A DNA stretch of 14,010 nucleotides, from positions 1 through 14,010 of the forward strand of contig JAHIKR010000260.1 of the NCBI GenBank assembly GCA_018897415.1, in the 5' to 3' direction. A program made the translations under genes and the position numbers. A model generated the notes under the pieces. It was not told the DNA's origin. It did not search any database and saw only the letters and a list, made by a program, of their open reading frames with translations. Source of the stretch: Pseudomonadota bacterium (lineage in GTDB: Bacteria; Desulfobacterota; Desulfobacteria; Desulfobacterales; ETH-SRB1). Of the stretch, positions 1-7,331 are shown one piece after another (position 1 is the first letter of the stretch; each line of letters opens with the position of its first letter).

Positions 1-1
1 A

Positions 2-313
2 AAGAAAATTAAATATGAGAAAACAGCAGAAATAGATGAATCCCGGCCAACATCAAAAGATTTAGAGACAAAAAACAAAGTTGATGGTTATAAAAATAAA
101 AAAATCAGCCTTGTTAACAGGTTGAAAAATCAGCAAAAAAAATTGGAACAAGACATATCAAGAGGCAAAGAAAAAATGTGGATTGAACGTAGAAAGAGAA
201 AAATAAAAGATATAAGCACTGAGATAGATAATCTGGCAAAAGAAATTATGGAGAAAAATAACGGAATTCTTCCAGATTGGTGGCATGACATATCTGTTCC
301 CCCCGCCGAATGA
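2..313 (+). CDS. C-terminal part of a lysine-rich hypothetical protein
   Basis: An open frame runs from the window edge to a TGA at 311-313, so the true start lies upstream of the window; the internal TTG at 122 is probably not the start. The visible 103 residues are very rich in Lys, Glu and Asn and look like a charged, coiled-coil-forming helix (for example around NQQKKLEQDISRGKEK). The tail is different in character, with NGILPDWWHDISVPPAE. I do not recognise the family. The gene converges with the prepilin operon, with 29 bp between the stop codons. That gap contains a run of eight T (335-342) but no clear hairpin. Being a coding end is well supported by the uninterrupted frame and the biased composition; no function can be given. 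Confidence 0.6.
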   Translation, partial: KKIKYEKTAEIDESRPTSKDLETKNKVDGYKNKKISLVNRLKNQQKKLEQDISRGKEKMWIERRKRKIKDISTEIDNLAKEIMEKNNGILPDWWHDISVPPAE

Positions 314-342
314 TAAAATCGATAACTCTATAAGTTTTTTTT

Positions 343-1509
343 CTAAAGTTCACGCCATGCACTTAAACCGCTTAGTGTATCAGCTGCAGAATCCATACCC
401 TGACTGCTGTATCGTATACTGGCGTGTCCACCGTAATCCACCTCGGAACTGGCGCCGCTCCCAGCCAGCACAACGCTCCCATAGATAATCGATCTGCCTG
501 TTCCTGTAACCACAAGATCACCGCCAGCCATCACTATAACCAGGCCCTCAAAATGAAAGGTGCCTGTAATTTGCAAGTCACCGTTCACGATTAATATGCC
601 CGCCCCATCTATAGTCCCTGACAGATGCGTACCAGTGCCCGCACTATCAGTTATCATCGTGATCTGTGGATTGTCCCTGTTTCCGAATATATTTTCCGTA
701 ATGGTACCTTCGGTTGCAGAATCTACAGTCAAATCAGGGGTAAGACTGTTTGCAAAATTTTGCCAGTCAGATACGCTGCCCTCGCCACCTCCGTCCTCAT
801 CTACAGGAGGATCTCCAAAAACATTTTGTTTTGGATCCGTCTCGTCAGTAATAAGTCCAACTTGAGTGATTGCTTCTTCAGCGTAAATGCCTGGTTCTGC
901 CGGCGCCCCACCTGCCAGCGTTGCAGTACAACCAGCACCAGAACAATCGAAGTCAGGTGGCACATTATAGTCGCGTCCGTCTATTTCGCTCCCTCCGCTT
1001 AATTCAACTGCCGGGTTGGTCCCATAAATACCCAAAGCGCCATCTACCTTAACTTTCCGGTAATAATAAACAGCTTCAATTGTCTTGGAAGCATTATTTA
1101 CTGTCCCTGTTGATGTAATAATAACCTTATTGTCTAAATCAGAAAAAAGATCTCCATCATCATTATTGTCGGTAACCTGAACTGCATAAGTCCCATCCCC
1201 GAAATTGACAGAAGACCCAAAACTTAAAATGCCGTCATCAGAAGTGCCTGAACTTCCATCAGATCCCAGCAATTCATCATCAAAACCATTTGAAGCGCCT
1301 GCCTTTAGAGCATTAGCAGCTCGCTGTATTCCTGCTTCTGCCACATAAAAAGCCTGTTTGCTGAGCTTGTAATTGGTTCCGATTTTAAGATCAGTTGTTG
1401 TTACTATAACGGCCGTGGTTCCCAGAATCGCTATAATAGCCAAGAACATAAGCCCAAGAGGAAGGACCATTCCTTTTTCATTTTTATATGTCTTTGTAAT
1501 AGCCGGCAT
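343..1509 (-). CDS. pilX: PilX-like minor prepilin / pilus assembly protein
   Basis: 388 aa. The N-terminus (basic stretch, then GMVLPLGLMFLAIIAILGTT) is the PilX N-terminal domain: one hydrophobic helix at about residues 14-38, without the Glu5 found in classical pilins. It is followed by a conserved amphipathic part ending AFYVAEAGIQRAANAL. PilX-type proteins are minor pilins that prime type IV pilus assembly in the inner membrane and periplasm. The protein is much longer than gammaproteobacterial PilX (about 200 aa); its C-terminal half is Gly/Thr/Ser-rich with repeating short beta strands (THLSGTIDGAGILIVNGDLQ and following), suggesting a beta-helix or bactofilin-like fold. The start ATG at 1509 has a strong AAAGGAGG ribosome binding site 6 nt upstream. 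It lies 12 bp after pilW and is the last gene of the operon. No pilY1 follows. Confidence 0.85.
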   Translation of the reverse strand: MPAITKTYKNEKGMVLPLGLMFLAIIAILGTTAVIVTTTDLKIGTNYKLSKQAFYVAEAGIQRAANALKAGASNGFDDELLGSDGSSGTSDDGILSFGSSVNFGDGTYAVQVTDNNDDGDLFSDLDNKVIITSTGTVNNASKTIEAVYYYRKVKVDGALGIYGTNPAVELSGGSEIDGRDYNVPPDFDCSGAGCTATLAGGAPAEPGIYAEEAITQVGLITDETDPKQNVFGDPPVDEDGGGEGSVSDWQNFANSLTPDLTVDSATEGTITENIFGNRDNPQITMITDSAGTGTHLSGTIDGAGILIVNGDLQITGTFHFEGLVIVMAGGDLVVTGTGRSIIYGSVVLAGSGASSEVDYGGHASIRYSSQGMDSAADTLSGLSAWREL

Positions 1510-1521
1510 ATCGGCCTCCTT

Positions 1522-2148
1522 TTACAAAGCAAGATTTCTTGGCGTTATATAAGAAGTTAGAGTGTATGGTGTATGACTGCCATCGGCAGTCCTGGCGGTT
1601 ATTGTAATTTGAATCACACGGATATTTGCCGGATCGGCAACAGGCCTTGATAGCATAGTACTTTCATTATATTCAGTAACGCTATCATCCCAGTATTTAA
1701 ATTCAAGTGATTGAATATATTCGGCAACCGGTTGATTGACGGCAGTTGACGTTGACTTTCGGCCGAGCTTTTGTATGCCATCTCCTGTATAGAGTGAATA
1801 GGTGATGTCTTCATTTGAATCAGAAGTATCTTCATCGGGCGGGCCAGTTCCCGCATCATCCGTTATATCGAGAGTGAAGTTAATAGAATTGGACGTGGCA
1901 CTAACAATTCCGGCGTCTGCCAAACCAGATGGATCATACCCCGCCATCCTGATCTCTCTGCTCATCATATCCATTGCAGCTCTTGCGTTTTGCACCATCT
2001 CGACAATCTGTTCCTGATCATCATACGTTTTGCGCTGCATAAGGAAAGTGCTCGACAATGCCGCCAGGATAATCAGGCCTATCGTCATGGCGATCAGCAG
2101 TTCTACCAGGGTAAATCCATTTTCTTTATTTTTAGACAAATAATACAT
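1522..2148 (-). CDS. pilW: PilW-like minor prepilin
   Basis: 208 aa. A class III signal peptide is visible: short basic leader, prepilin peptidase site Gly11/Phe12, Glu at mature position 5 (GFTLVELLIAMTIGLIILAA), then the N-terminal pilin helix. The next part, QEQIVEMVQNARAAMDMMSREIRMAGYDP, is the typical PilW signature. The remainder is a globular beta-rich pilin head with ...NIRVIQITITART near the end. PilW is a minor pilin of the type IVa initiation complex. The ribosome binding site in front of ATG 2148 is poor, and the gene starts 39 bp after the pilV stop, so translation may be coupled to pilV. Gene order fimT-pilV-pilW-pilX supports the assignment. Confidence 0.88.
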   Translation of the reverse strand: MYYLSKNKENGFTLVELLIAMTIGLIILAALSSTFLMQRKTYDDQEQIVEMVQNARAAMDMMSREIRMAGYDPSGLADAGIVSATSNSINFTLDITDDAGTGPPDEDTSDSNEDITYSLYTGDGIQKLGRKSTSTAVNQPVAEYIQSLEFKYWDDSVTEYNESTMLSRPVADPANIRVIQITITARTADGSHTPYTLTSYITPRNLAL

Positions 2149-2187
2149 AACACAATAGCCCTAGAGACGGAATAATTCCCTAATCCC

Positions 2188-2553
2188 TTAGTTTGCAAGG
2201 ATTGTCTGTAATTCAACCTGGCTGTTATCAGAATCCCAATATACGGTAACGGTTATCTTCTTCATGCCTGCCGCTGGATCATCATTAGCTACGCCTGTGA
2301 TTCTTTTGTATAAAGGAAAATTTGTAATGATGTCTTCTGTCCCGGCTTTAGCATCAGCACCAGCGTATCCAGCCCCTTTAATCTCTTCAATCTTATCCTG
2401 CGCCAGAACCGTGGCAGTGGTAATCCTGTTGCTTACCTTATTGCCTTTAATTATCCCTGTTATCAGAGCTGCTGTCCCAAGCAGTCCTACTGTCAAAATA
2501 ACCATGGCAACCAGAACTTCTATTAAGGTAAAACCTTTATTATTTTGCGACAT
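2188..2553 (-). CDS. pilV: PilV-like minor prepilin
   Basis: 121 aa. Class III signal peptide with cleavage between Gly7 and Phe8 and Glu at mature position 5 (GFTLIEVLVAMVILTVGLLG), the PilV/type IV pilus modification protein pattern. The helix continues with ...TTATVLAQDKIEEIKG, typical for PilV where Ala-Gln-Asp-Lys-Ile-Glu precedes the head domain. The C-terminus (ITVTVYWDSDNSQVELQTIL) is the usual final strand pair of the family. The start ATG at 2553 has an AGGGG-type ribosome binding site about 6 nt upstream. It lies 67 bp downstream of fimT and is most likely in the same transcript. Confidence 0.88.
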   Translation of the reverse strand: MSQNNKGFTLIEVLVAMVILTVGLLGTAALITGIIKGNKVSNRITTATVLAQDKIEEIKGAGYAGADAKAGTEDIITNFPLYKRITGVANDDPAAGMKKITVTVYWDSDNSQVELQTILAN

Positions 2554-2620
2554 TCATTCCCCTTTTTACTCAAAATTAAGGGCGGCCCTATACAAGGTAG
2601 ACAGCACCTTAATTAGGTAA

Positions 2621-3154
2621 TCAATTCCAGTTTTCCCCGTCTGAACTCGTATAGACATGTATGTTACCTGCAAAAGATAGGGCGATACGCCTATATTGCC
2701 CCGTGTTGTTTTTTAAATAGACCGAGCCAATACGATTGGAAATGGGAAGCCCCCTGGAATTAAAACCACAAACGGTGGTTCCACCACTAAAGGAGGCGTT
2801 ATAAAGGTCGATACCTATATATTCATTGTTTATCGCGACACTTGTGATCGTGATTTCGCCACCGTCTTGTTGCCAATTTTTTGCCGTTCCTGCACCTGAA
2901 CCGTCATCCATGAAGACTATGTAACTTTCCATGGTTGTACTAAAGGTCAAAACACAATTCGCATTCTGACTAACAGCCTGCATCCTCGCCGCCATCAAAT
3001 CCCCCATTACCTGCCTGGCAGCGCCATTCAATCTTGATTTTGGCAGCCAGGCGAGATAGTTCGGAATCGCGATGCCAGCCAAAACTGCCAAAATAGCAAT
3101 GACAATCATCATTTCGATTAAAGTAAAGCCTGATTGTTTACTGTGAAGCGACAT
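2621..3154 (-). CDS. fimT: GspH/FimT-family pseudopilin
   Basis: 177 aa. Prepilin leader MSLHSKQSG followed by FTLIEMMIVIAILAVLAGIA with Glu at mature position 5. The helix is followed by AIPNYLAWLPKSRLNGAARQVMGDLMAARMQAVSQN, the diagnostic GspH/FimT stretch. The head domain contains a CGFNSRGLPIS strand turn, also usual in GspH/FimT proteins. It acts as a minor pilin at the tip/initiation complex of a type IV pilus; a type II secretion pseudopilin is less likely given the pilV-pilW-pilX neighbours. The start ATG 3154 has an AGGA ribosome binding site about 7 nt upstream. It is the first gene of the operon; the long AT-rich leader lies before it. Confidence 0.85.
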   Translation of the reverse strand: MSLHSKQSGFTLIEMMIVIAILAVLAGIAIPNYLAWLPKSRLNGAARQVMGDLMAARMQAVSQNANCVLTFSTTMESYIVFMDDGSGAGTAKNWQQDGGEITITSVAINNEYIGIDLYNASFSGGTTVCGFNSRGLPISNRIGSVYLKNNTGQYRRIALSFAGNIHVYTSSDGENWN

Positions 3155-3695
3155 AAAGTATCCTGAATATATTTATCAAAAAATAAATCACGAGTCTGCG
3201 CTTTGCTTCTAGTGTTTATAATTAGTTAACACAAATTTTATGCCATTCTATCATTTTCTATAAAAAATTGCTAATAATTAACAGATAAAATTATATTATT
3301 GTATATATTAATTTGAAATAATTAAAAATAAATTAAAATTCAATTTTTAATAAATATATTATATCACGGAGTTCAACCTTACGTTTTAAGATAAATTATA
3401 CCTTATCTGTTAAAATATTTAACATTTTGCGCTAAGTGTTTCTAAAAATTGATACAAAATACTTTTTTACGAACTCATCAATTATTATAAATAGCTTTGT
3501 CTTATGGGTTGTTAACCCTTCGCAATGAAGTGCCACAGCTTCATGGTATGCGAAAACTGAGCTTAGGAAGTTGAATTCACCTTACTCTACAACGATAAAG
3601 TAAACATATGATTTACCGTTATCCATTTAACATCCCTCCCATACTGATAGTTATTGTGACAGATTTAATGCGATTTTAGATACAGATTGTGATTT
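3155..3695. promoter_or_regulatory. AT-rich leader of the minor-prepilin operon
   Basis: A gap of 541 bp between lapA-like and fimT, both on the minus strand. Most of it is extremely A+T rich. On the minus strand a TATAAT hexamer lies at 3400-3395, flanked by a 6-bp inverted repeat (AGATAA/TTATCT, 3389-3408). Directly upstream of it is a 17-bp inverted repeat, TGTTAAAATATTTAACA (3408-3424). Further upstream, 3500-3660 is less AT-rich and holds a GGGTT/AACCC inverted repeat (3507-3519), a sigma-54-like word with wrong spacing (about 3521-3535), and a 14-codon ORF with a GGGAGG site in front (3626-3582, minus). The minus-strand TATAAT at 3395-3400 is the best promoter guess for the pil genes. 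No start site can be proved from the sequence. Confidence 0.35.
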
Positions 3696-3893
3696 TTATT
3701 TTTTATGCCTGTAGTAACTATTTAGGAACCAACCGCTAACAATTCCTATAGTAATAAGGATGAAGTACAGAAGGGATCTAGACATTTCAAATGACCACAA
3801 TAAAAATTTTATTTCAACTACAGTAACATTTTGAATCACAAAAATTACAACTACGCCTATCAATATTAATGTTGAAATTAATTTGTAGCGCAC
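3696..3893 (-). CDS. LapA-domain (DUF1049) small membrane protein
   Basis: 65 aa with two hydrophobic helices (about residues 4-23 and 38-58) and a basic end YRHKK. The pattern VIFVIQNVTVVEIKFLLWSFEMSRSLLYFILITIGIVSGW, that is F.xQN....V.F.......S..L......G...G, matches the lipopolysaccharide assembly protein A (LapA/DUF1049) domain. E. coli LapA forms an inner-membrane complex with LapB that controls LPS synthesis; here the protein is shorter and stands without lapB, so only the domain assignment is safe. The start is GTG at 3893, chosen because a GGGAGGAG ribosome binding site lies about 5 nt upstream. It begins 59 bp after the end of the CNNM gene and may be in the same transcript. Confidence 0.72.
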   Translation of the reverse strand: MRYKLISTLILIGVVVIFVIQNVTVVEIKFLLWSFEMSRSLLYFILITIGIVSGWFLNSYYRHKK

Positions 3894-3952
3894 AGGGCTC
3901 CTCCCTAATTATACCTTTTATTTTTTATTTCAACGGGGTTATAAGCCATTGT

Positions 3953-5002
3953 TTATGCCGTTCTGTCGAGCGCTTTCTTGAAACGTACTTTCTTCTCATG
4001 CTGGACTATACCCCTCAGTAGTCTGCCTAGAATATCTGAACCCGTAATAACACGTTTCGATTCACTCCAAAAAAGTATGATGTCTTCATCAATTACATCA
4101 TCATCTGATCGAGTCGGGTGTACTTTTAGGCGTAGAATGGTTTCGCCCAAACGTGTCCGGGAGTCCCTAATTATTATGGGGCGATGGCAATGAAAATAGG
4201 GATTAAAGACATGATTTCTAAACAATGCGTCTCTTATAAAACTATCGGAATTTAAAACAGCCTTTGGTTCGTTATCTGAATCAGTAATAATTACCCACTT
4301 TTTCCCAGAAGAATGAATCAGTTTTAAAAATTTGTCATCAGGTGAAGGTTCGATGGCTGGAAAAATGGGTTTTCCCCTCTCAAATCGAAGAGTTATAATA
4401 CTTAGAGGTTCTATGATTTCTCCTTCATCTAAAATACTCAAGTCGTCAATTGCAAGAAAGTTTAAAGCTCCTATACCTTCAACCTTGTCAATTTCAGTGC
4501 TCGAGGATTCTATATGCATTTTGATAAGTTCACGCAGATCTCGTTCTTGAAAATAGCGCATGGCTTCAGGTCCAAGCCACTTATCAAGCAGGAAGGCTGT
4601 CGGCTTGGCAACCGGATACAGCAGTACCTGGTAGATTCTGAGAACTGGAACAAGAAGGGATGCGGTCTGCATTGCATGTCTTGAGAAGTATGCTTGTGGG
4701 ACAATTTCACCGATAATGGTAATGAGAAAGGTTGAAAACAAAAACGCTAGCACTCCTGTTAAAACGGAATTGGACAGGAGTGTCAAAAGTACGTTAATCC
4801 CAACATTCCCCCACAATATAGTTGTCAAAAGAAAATTGGAATCCTTTCTTAAATCAAGGATCTTAATGGCGCGTCTGTTTTTTCTTGATGATTCGATTTC
4901 TAGTCGGAGTTTGCTTATACTGAAGATGGCTAAATTAAGACCAGAAAAGATCGCTGATTGTGAAATACAAAAAATTATACCAAACCATACAGTCATTTTC
5001 AT
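3953..5002 (-). CDS. CNNM/DUF21 transmembrane-domain protein
   Basis: 349 aa. Residues about 1-150 form a DUF21/CNNM membrane domain: hydrophobic segments near 4-28, 57-98 and 113-133, the motif SGLNLAIFSISKLRLE after the first helix, and IGEIVPQAYFSRHA (about 97-110), corresponding to the GEI(I/V)P motif of the family. CNNM/CorC-like proteins are implicated in divalent-cation (Mg, Co) efflux or homeostasis. The soluble part (about 155-349) has a CBS-like arrangement but is strongly diverged (for example KKWVIITDSDNEPKAVLN at about 236-253), and I see no clear CorC/HlyC C-terminal domain. The start ATG 5002 has only a weak AAGG site 9-10 nt upstream. A LapA-like gene follows on the same strand. 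Confidence 0.78.
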   Translation of the reverse strand: MKMTVWFGIIFCISQSAIFSGLNLAIFSISKLRLEIESSRKNRRAIKILDLRKDSNFLLTTILWGNVGINVLLTLLSNSVLTGVLAFLFSTFLITIIGEIVPQAYFSRHAMQTASLLVPVLRIYQVLLYPVAKPTAFLLDKWLGPEAMRYFQERDLRELIKMHIESSSTEIDKVEGIGALNFLAIDDLSILDEGEIIEPLSIITLRFERGKPIFPAIEPSPDDKFLKLIHSSGKKWVIITDSDNEPKAVLNSDSFIRDALFRNHVFNPYFHCHRPIIIRDSRTRLGETILRLKVHPTRSDDDVIDEDIILFWSESKRVITGSDILGRLLRGIVQHEKKVRFKKALDRTA

Positions 5003-5268
5003 AACAAGAACCTTATCATGAGGTTACGGATAACTTTGATTTATAGTGTTTGTTTTATACGGCATTCCGCCTGGAGCATACTGTTGTAAGTTTACTCTGT
5101 GTAGTCGCTCCGGACCCAACTATAGATATCATAAAAAAATCAAAACTTCAATTATTGCTCGCCTTTCCAGTTTTCAATATCAATCCCTTCTTCATCAGGA
5201 CGGATAAAAGGGGACTGGGTTGGGACGGATAAAAGAGCGGATAAAAGGCGAGCAGATAAAAGGCAGAT
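5003..5268. other. Gene-free stretch with short GATAAAAG direct repeats next to the RAYT element
   Basis: 5003-5198 contains no convincing gene; it should hold the promoter of the CNNM gene on the minus strand, but no clear -35/-10 pair stands out. From 5203 to 5273 the octamer GATAAAAG occurs five times (5203, 5228, 5240, 5255, 5266) with 11-25 bp between starts. The first and the last are each followed by GGGAC and a GGG-rich word, as in the terminal repeat of the adjacent element. These look like partial tandem copies of the element end. Confidence 0.5.
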
Positions 5269-5673
5269 AAAAGGGGACGGGGTTGAAATTACGCGTTTCT
5301 AGTATTCCAGGGACAAGAATTGATCGACGATCAGTTTTTGGCCTCTATTGGCCGCACGACTGACAGCGGATTTGCTCAGACCGAGGTACTTGCCAACCTC
5401 CGTTGCCGTCAAGCCCTAATTTGAGCAATCGGCTCTTTGCCGGAATCAGCGCCCATCCGTAGCAGGGTGTGGAGGTCTTTTGCAAAACAGAACCGAGTCT
5501 TTCCAGAAACCGGTTTCGATCGGTATTGTCTTTAATGTTTCGTCGCTCGATACCCCTGCATATGATATGATGCAAGGTACCCGGCGCGTCTATTCTGGCT
5601 TGACGTGGCATGTGACTTCATTACCGCAAACAAATGAAAAAAGAAACGCCTAAATTCAACCCCGTCCCCCTTT
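5269..5673 (-). mobile_element. RAYT-derived non-autonomous element, copy 1
   Basis: A 405-bp element bounded by about 32-bp inverted ends. The left end begins AAAAGGGGACGGGGTTGAAA and continues TTACGCGTTTCT; the right end is its near-perfect reverse complement (AGAAACGCCTAAATTCAACC, then CCGTCCCCCTTT). Between them lies a relic of an IS200-like REP-associated tyrosine transposase. The same element, with the same internal deletion, recurs at 8296-8844 in the same orientation. Both copies lie on either side of the umuDC locus. A high degree of identity between the copies (only scattered substitutions) indicates recent spread. Confidence 0.75.
5303..5611 (-). pseudogene. Deleted and frameshifted REP-associated (IS200-like) transposase relic
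   Basis: The N-terminal part MPRQARIDAPGTLHHIICRG and ERRNI.KDNTDRNRFLERLG is the typical start of RAYT/TnpA-REP transposases (HUH endonucleases of the Y1 class). After CYGWALIP, where the catalytic HxH (normally NHFH) and later the Tyr should follow, the sequence jumps directly to a C-terminal part. This loses the HUH motif and the catalytic Tyr helix. In the annotated frame translation ends at 5345 as nonsense (LGLDGNGGWQVPR...). One frame over, the minus strand reads LTATEVGKYLGLSKSAVSRA, then ANRGQKLIVDQFLSLEY and TAG near 5300: a helix-turn-helix tail. So the relic has a large internal deletion plus a frameshift, and cannot be active. Confidence 0.72.
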
Positions 5674-5727
5674 GTTTCCTGGATTGAAATTTTGATATAG
5701 GTCTATATTATCTTATAAAATTCAATA

Positions 5728-5907
5728 TTACGTCGGTTCATAATAGCATCTTTTGGGTGAGGATATTTTTCCCTCCTTCTTAAGTTCACTTATAATCTTT
5801 GACACCTCTTTACTGTCTATCCCTGTAGTTTTTGCAATATCTCCTGGTCGCACTGGATTACCTGCCTTTTTTATAGCATTGAGGACCATTTTTTCTTTTT
5901 TTTTCAT
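5728..5907 (-). CDS. 59-aa winged-helix DNA-binding protein
   Basis: A short gene of 59 aa: MKKKEKMVLNAIKKAGNPVR, then PGDIAKTTGIDSKEVSKIIS, then ELKKEGKISSPKRCYYEPT. This is a compact helix-turn-helix: first helix VLNAIKKAG, a turn at NPVRPGDIAKTTGI, recognition helix DSKEVSKIISELKKEG, and a wing KISSPKRCYYEP. It resembles small ArsR/MarR-type winged helices and is probably a transcription regulator, but its target is unknown. The start ATG 5907 is decided by an excellent AAGGAGG ribosome binding site 8 nt upstream. It lies between the end of RAYT copy 1 and the double hairpin downstream of umuC, on the same strand as umuDC. Separated from umuC by likely terminators, it may have its own promoter. 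Confidence 0.75.
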   Translation of the reverse strand: MKKKEKMVLNAIKKAGNPVRPGDIAKTTGIDSKEVSKIISELKKEGKISSPKRCYYEPT

Positions 5908-5943
5908 CTCTAAACCTCCTTGTATTTATTATGGTTTTTAATA

Positions 5944-5964
5944 CCCCGTCCGCTTGCGGCGGGG
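5944..5964. terminator. GC-rich hairpin
   Basis: CCCCG-T-CCGC, loop TT, GCGG-CGGGG: a 9-bp stem with one bulged base, followed on the plus strand by TTT and on the minus strand by TATTAAAA. It lies between the wHTH gene and umuC and could act as a terminator (either strand) or be a dispersed palindromic repeat. The T-run is too short for a classical intrinsic terminator. Confidence 0.4.
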
Positions 5965-5971
5965 TTTCCGC

Positions 5972-6020
5972 TTAAATAAGGGTCCAGGGCTTGCCCTGGA
6001 GTTTAATACCCTTTATTTAA
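5972..6020. terminator. Long hairpin after umuC
   Basis: Inner perfect stem TCCAGGGC/GCCCTGGA (5983-6000) with a 2-nt loop, enclosed by an outer inverted repeat TTAAATAA.GGG / CCCTTTATTTAA (5972-5982 and about 6008-6020). It starts 11 bp after the umuC stop codon, so it is the natural terminator of umuDC. The A/T outer arms act as U-tract and A-tract in either direction. Confidence 0.5.
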
Positions 6021-6030
6021 TCACTTCTAT

Positions 6031-7302
6031 CTATTGAACCTCAAGCAACTGATTCCAGTTTGTGGTGTAGGACTGTGAGCGGGAGTCAAACATGGTTTTC
6101 CATCTCTGATTTTGCCTTAAGCCAACAGCAGCATATTTCAAAGTACTAGAACCCATCTTGATATTTATGTTGTCAAGAGCTTTCATGAGTTTCATTGAAC
6201 GGTTGCGATCCCAGACATCAAATAGATTCGATTGAATCTGATTTTCTGGCACAAGGTCATTGAACATGACTCCGACCTTTTTATACAGATAACCTTTCCT
6301 GTAAATCTCTTTAAGACCTAGATGAGCATAATAGATCAATTCTGAAGTATCACTGGTAGAAACAGGAAGTCGTAATGTATTAAGATTACTATACAGGTTT
6401 TCCCTTTTAAAACGATTTGTCATCACGAATACCATGAGAACCCCCGATACGGAATGCTCTTTTCTCAGTTTTTCTGCCCCAATAGTTACATAAGCGGCAA
6501 CAGCTTCTTCAAGTTCATTCAGGGTTTCTATTGCATGTTTGAAAGATCTCGATACAGTGATACCTTTCTTAGGGAGTGGACAGTGTTCAAGACAATAACA
6601 GGGTACGCCTCGAAGTTCATGAATTAACCTTGTTCCCACTATACCCATCCGTTGTTTTATTAACTTGTCGTCGGCATCTCGGAGCTGCAACGCATTTCGG
6701 ATGCCTTTCTCTTTAAGGAACCTGGTATAAGCAGGTCCTACACCCCAAACATCTCTAACGTCTGTTATCTCTAAAGCCTTGTTTTGATAAGGTGAAGCGG
6801 TTAAATTCAAAACACCCTCTGCCTTTATAGATTTTTTAGCGATTCTATTCGCGATTTTAGCAAGTGTCTTTGTTTCCGCAATGCCGACAGAGACAGGAAT
6901 GCCTACCCATTTCTTTATCGTAGACTTTATCCTGTGTCCATAATCGGTCAGATTGTATCGTTTAAACCGAGACAGATCCAGGAATGCTTCGTCAATAGAA
7001 TAGATTTCAATATCCGGTGTAAATCCGGCAAGAGTTTGCATTACCCGCTGAGACATATCCCCATAAAGCGCATAGTTGGAAGAATAAACTTGCACGCCAT
7101 TGGCTTTAATTAAATCACGAATCTGAAATGCGGGGACACCCATTTTAATACCAAGAGACTTGGCTTCGTTTGACCTGGAAATAGCGCAGCCATCATTGTT
7201 TGAAAGGACTATGACAGGCTTTCCAGCAAGCTTCGGGTTAAAAACTCTTTCACATGACACATAAAAGTTGTTACAATCAACAAGTGCAAAGACAGGAGGC
7301 AT
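6031..7302 (-). CDS. umuC: DNA polymerase V catalytic subunit UmuC (Y-family)
   Basis: 423 aa from ATG 7302 (E. coli UmuC has 422). Y-family translesion polymerase: PPVFALVDCNNFYVSCERVF with metal-binding Asp9, the NNDGCAISRSNEAK finger motif, and SIDEAFLDL with catalytic Asp104-Glu105. These are followed by thumb helix-hairpin-helix sequence (DVWGVGPAYTRFLKEKGI), the little-finger domain, and a beta-clamp binding motif QSNLF (357-361). The C-terminal DUF4113 part (RWKTMFDSRSQSYTTNW) is present, so the gene appears full-length and intact. The frame is open further upstream to 7368, but that would overlap umuD and add 22 residues foreign to the family. It starts 29 bp after the umuD stop, and a GAGGG site lies about 11 nt upstream. 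Together with UmuD' it performs SOS mutagenic bypass. Confidence 0.95.
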   Translation of the reverse strand: MPPVFALVDCNNFYVSCERVFNPKLAGKPVIVLSNNDGCAISRSNEAKSLGIKMGVPAFQIRDLIKANGVQVYSSNYALYGDMSQRVMQTLAGFTPDIEIYSIDEAFLDLSRFKRYNLTDYGHRIKSTIKKWVGIPVSVGIAETKTLAKIANRIAKKSIKAEGVLNLTASPYQNKALEITDVRDVWGVGPAYTRFLKEKGIRNALQLRDADDKLIKQRMGIVGTRLIHELRGVPCYCLEHCPLPKKGITVSRSFKHAIETLNELEEAVAAYVTIGAEKLRKEHSVSGVLMVFVMTNRFKRENLYSNLNTLRLPVSTSDTSELIYYAHLGLKEIYRKGYLYKKVGVMFNDLVPENQIQSNLFDVWDRNRSMKLMKALDNINIKMGSSTLKYAAVGLRQNQRWKTMFDSRSQSYTTNWNQLLEVQ

Positions 7303-7331
7303 GAAAATATTACCCTCGGATAGTTGCAATG

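Noticed and set aside
560..1052. Several plus-strand ORFs across pilX
   Set aside because: Antisense shadows of the long pilX gene, which has the signature domain and a strong ribosome binding site.
3521..3535. Sigma-54 promoter TGGCACTTCATTGCG on the minus strand upstream of fimT
   Set aside because: The two boxes are one base too close (4 instead of 5 nt between TGGCAC and TTGC); sigma-54 spacing is strict, and the site is about 370 bp from fimT.
5050..5232. Plus-strand ORF of 60 codons
   Set aside because: No ribosome binding site, composition unlike a protein, and it runs into the terminal repeats of the mobile element.
5203..5273. CRISPR-like array
   Set aside because: The repeated word is only 8 bp and spacing is irregular (11-25 bp); better explained as repeated element ends.
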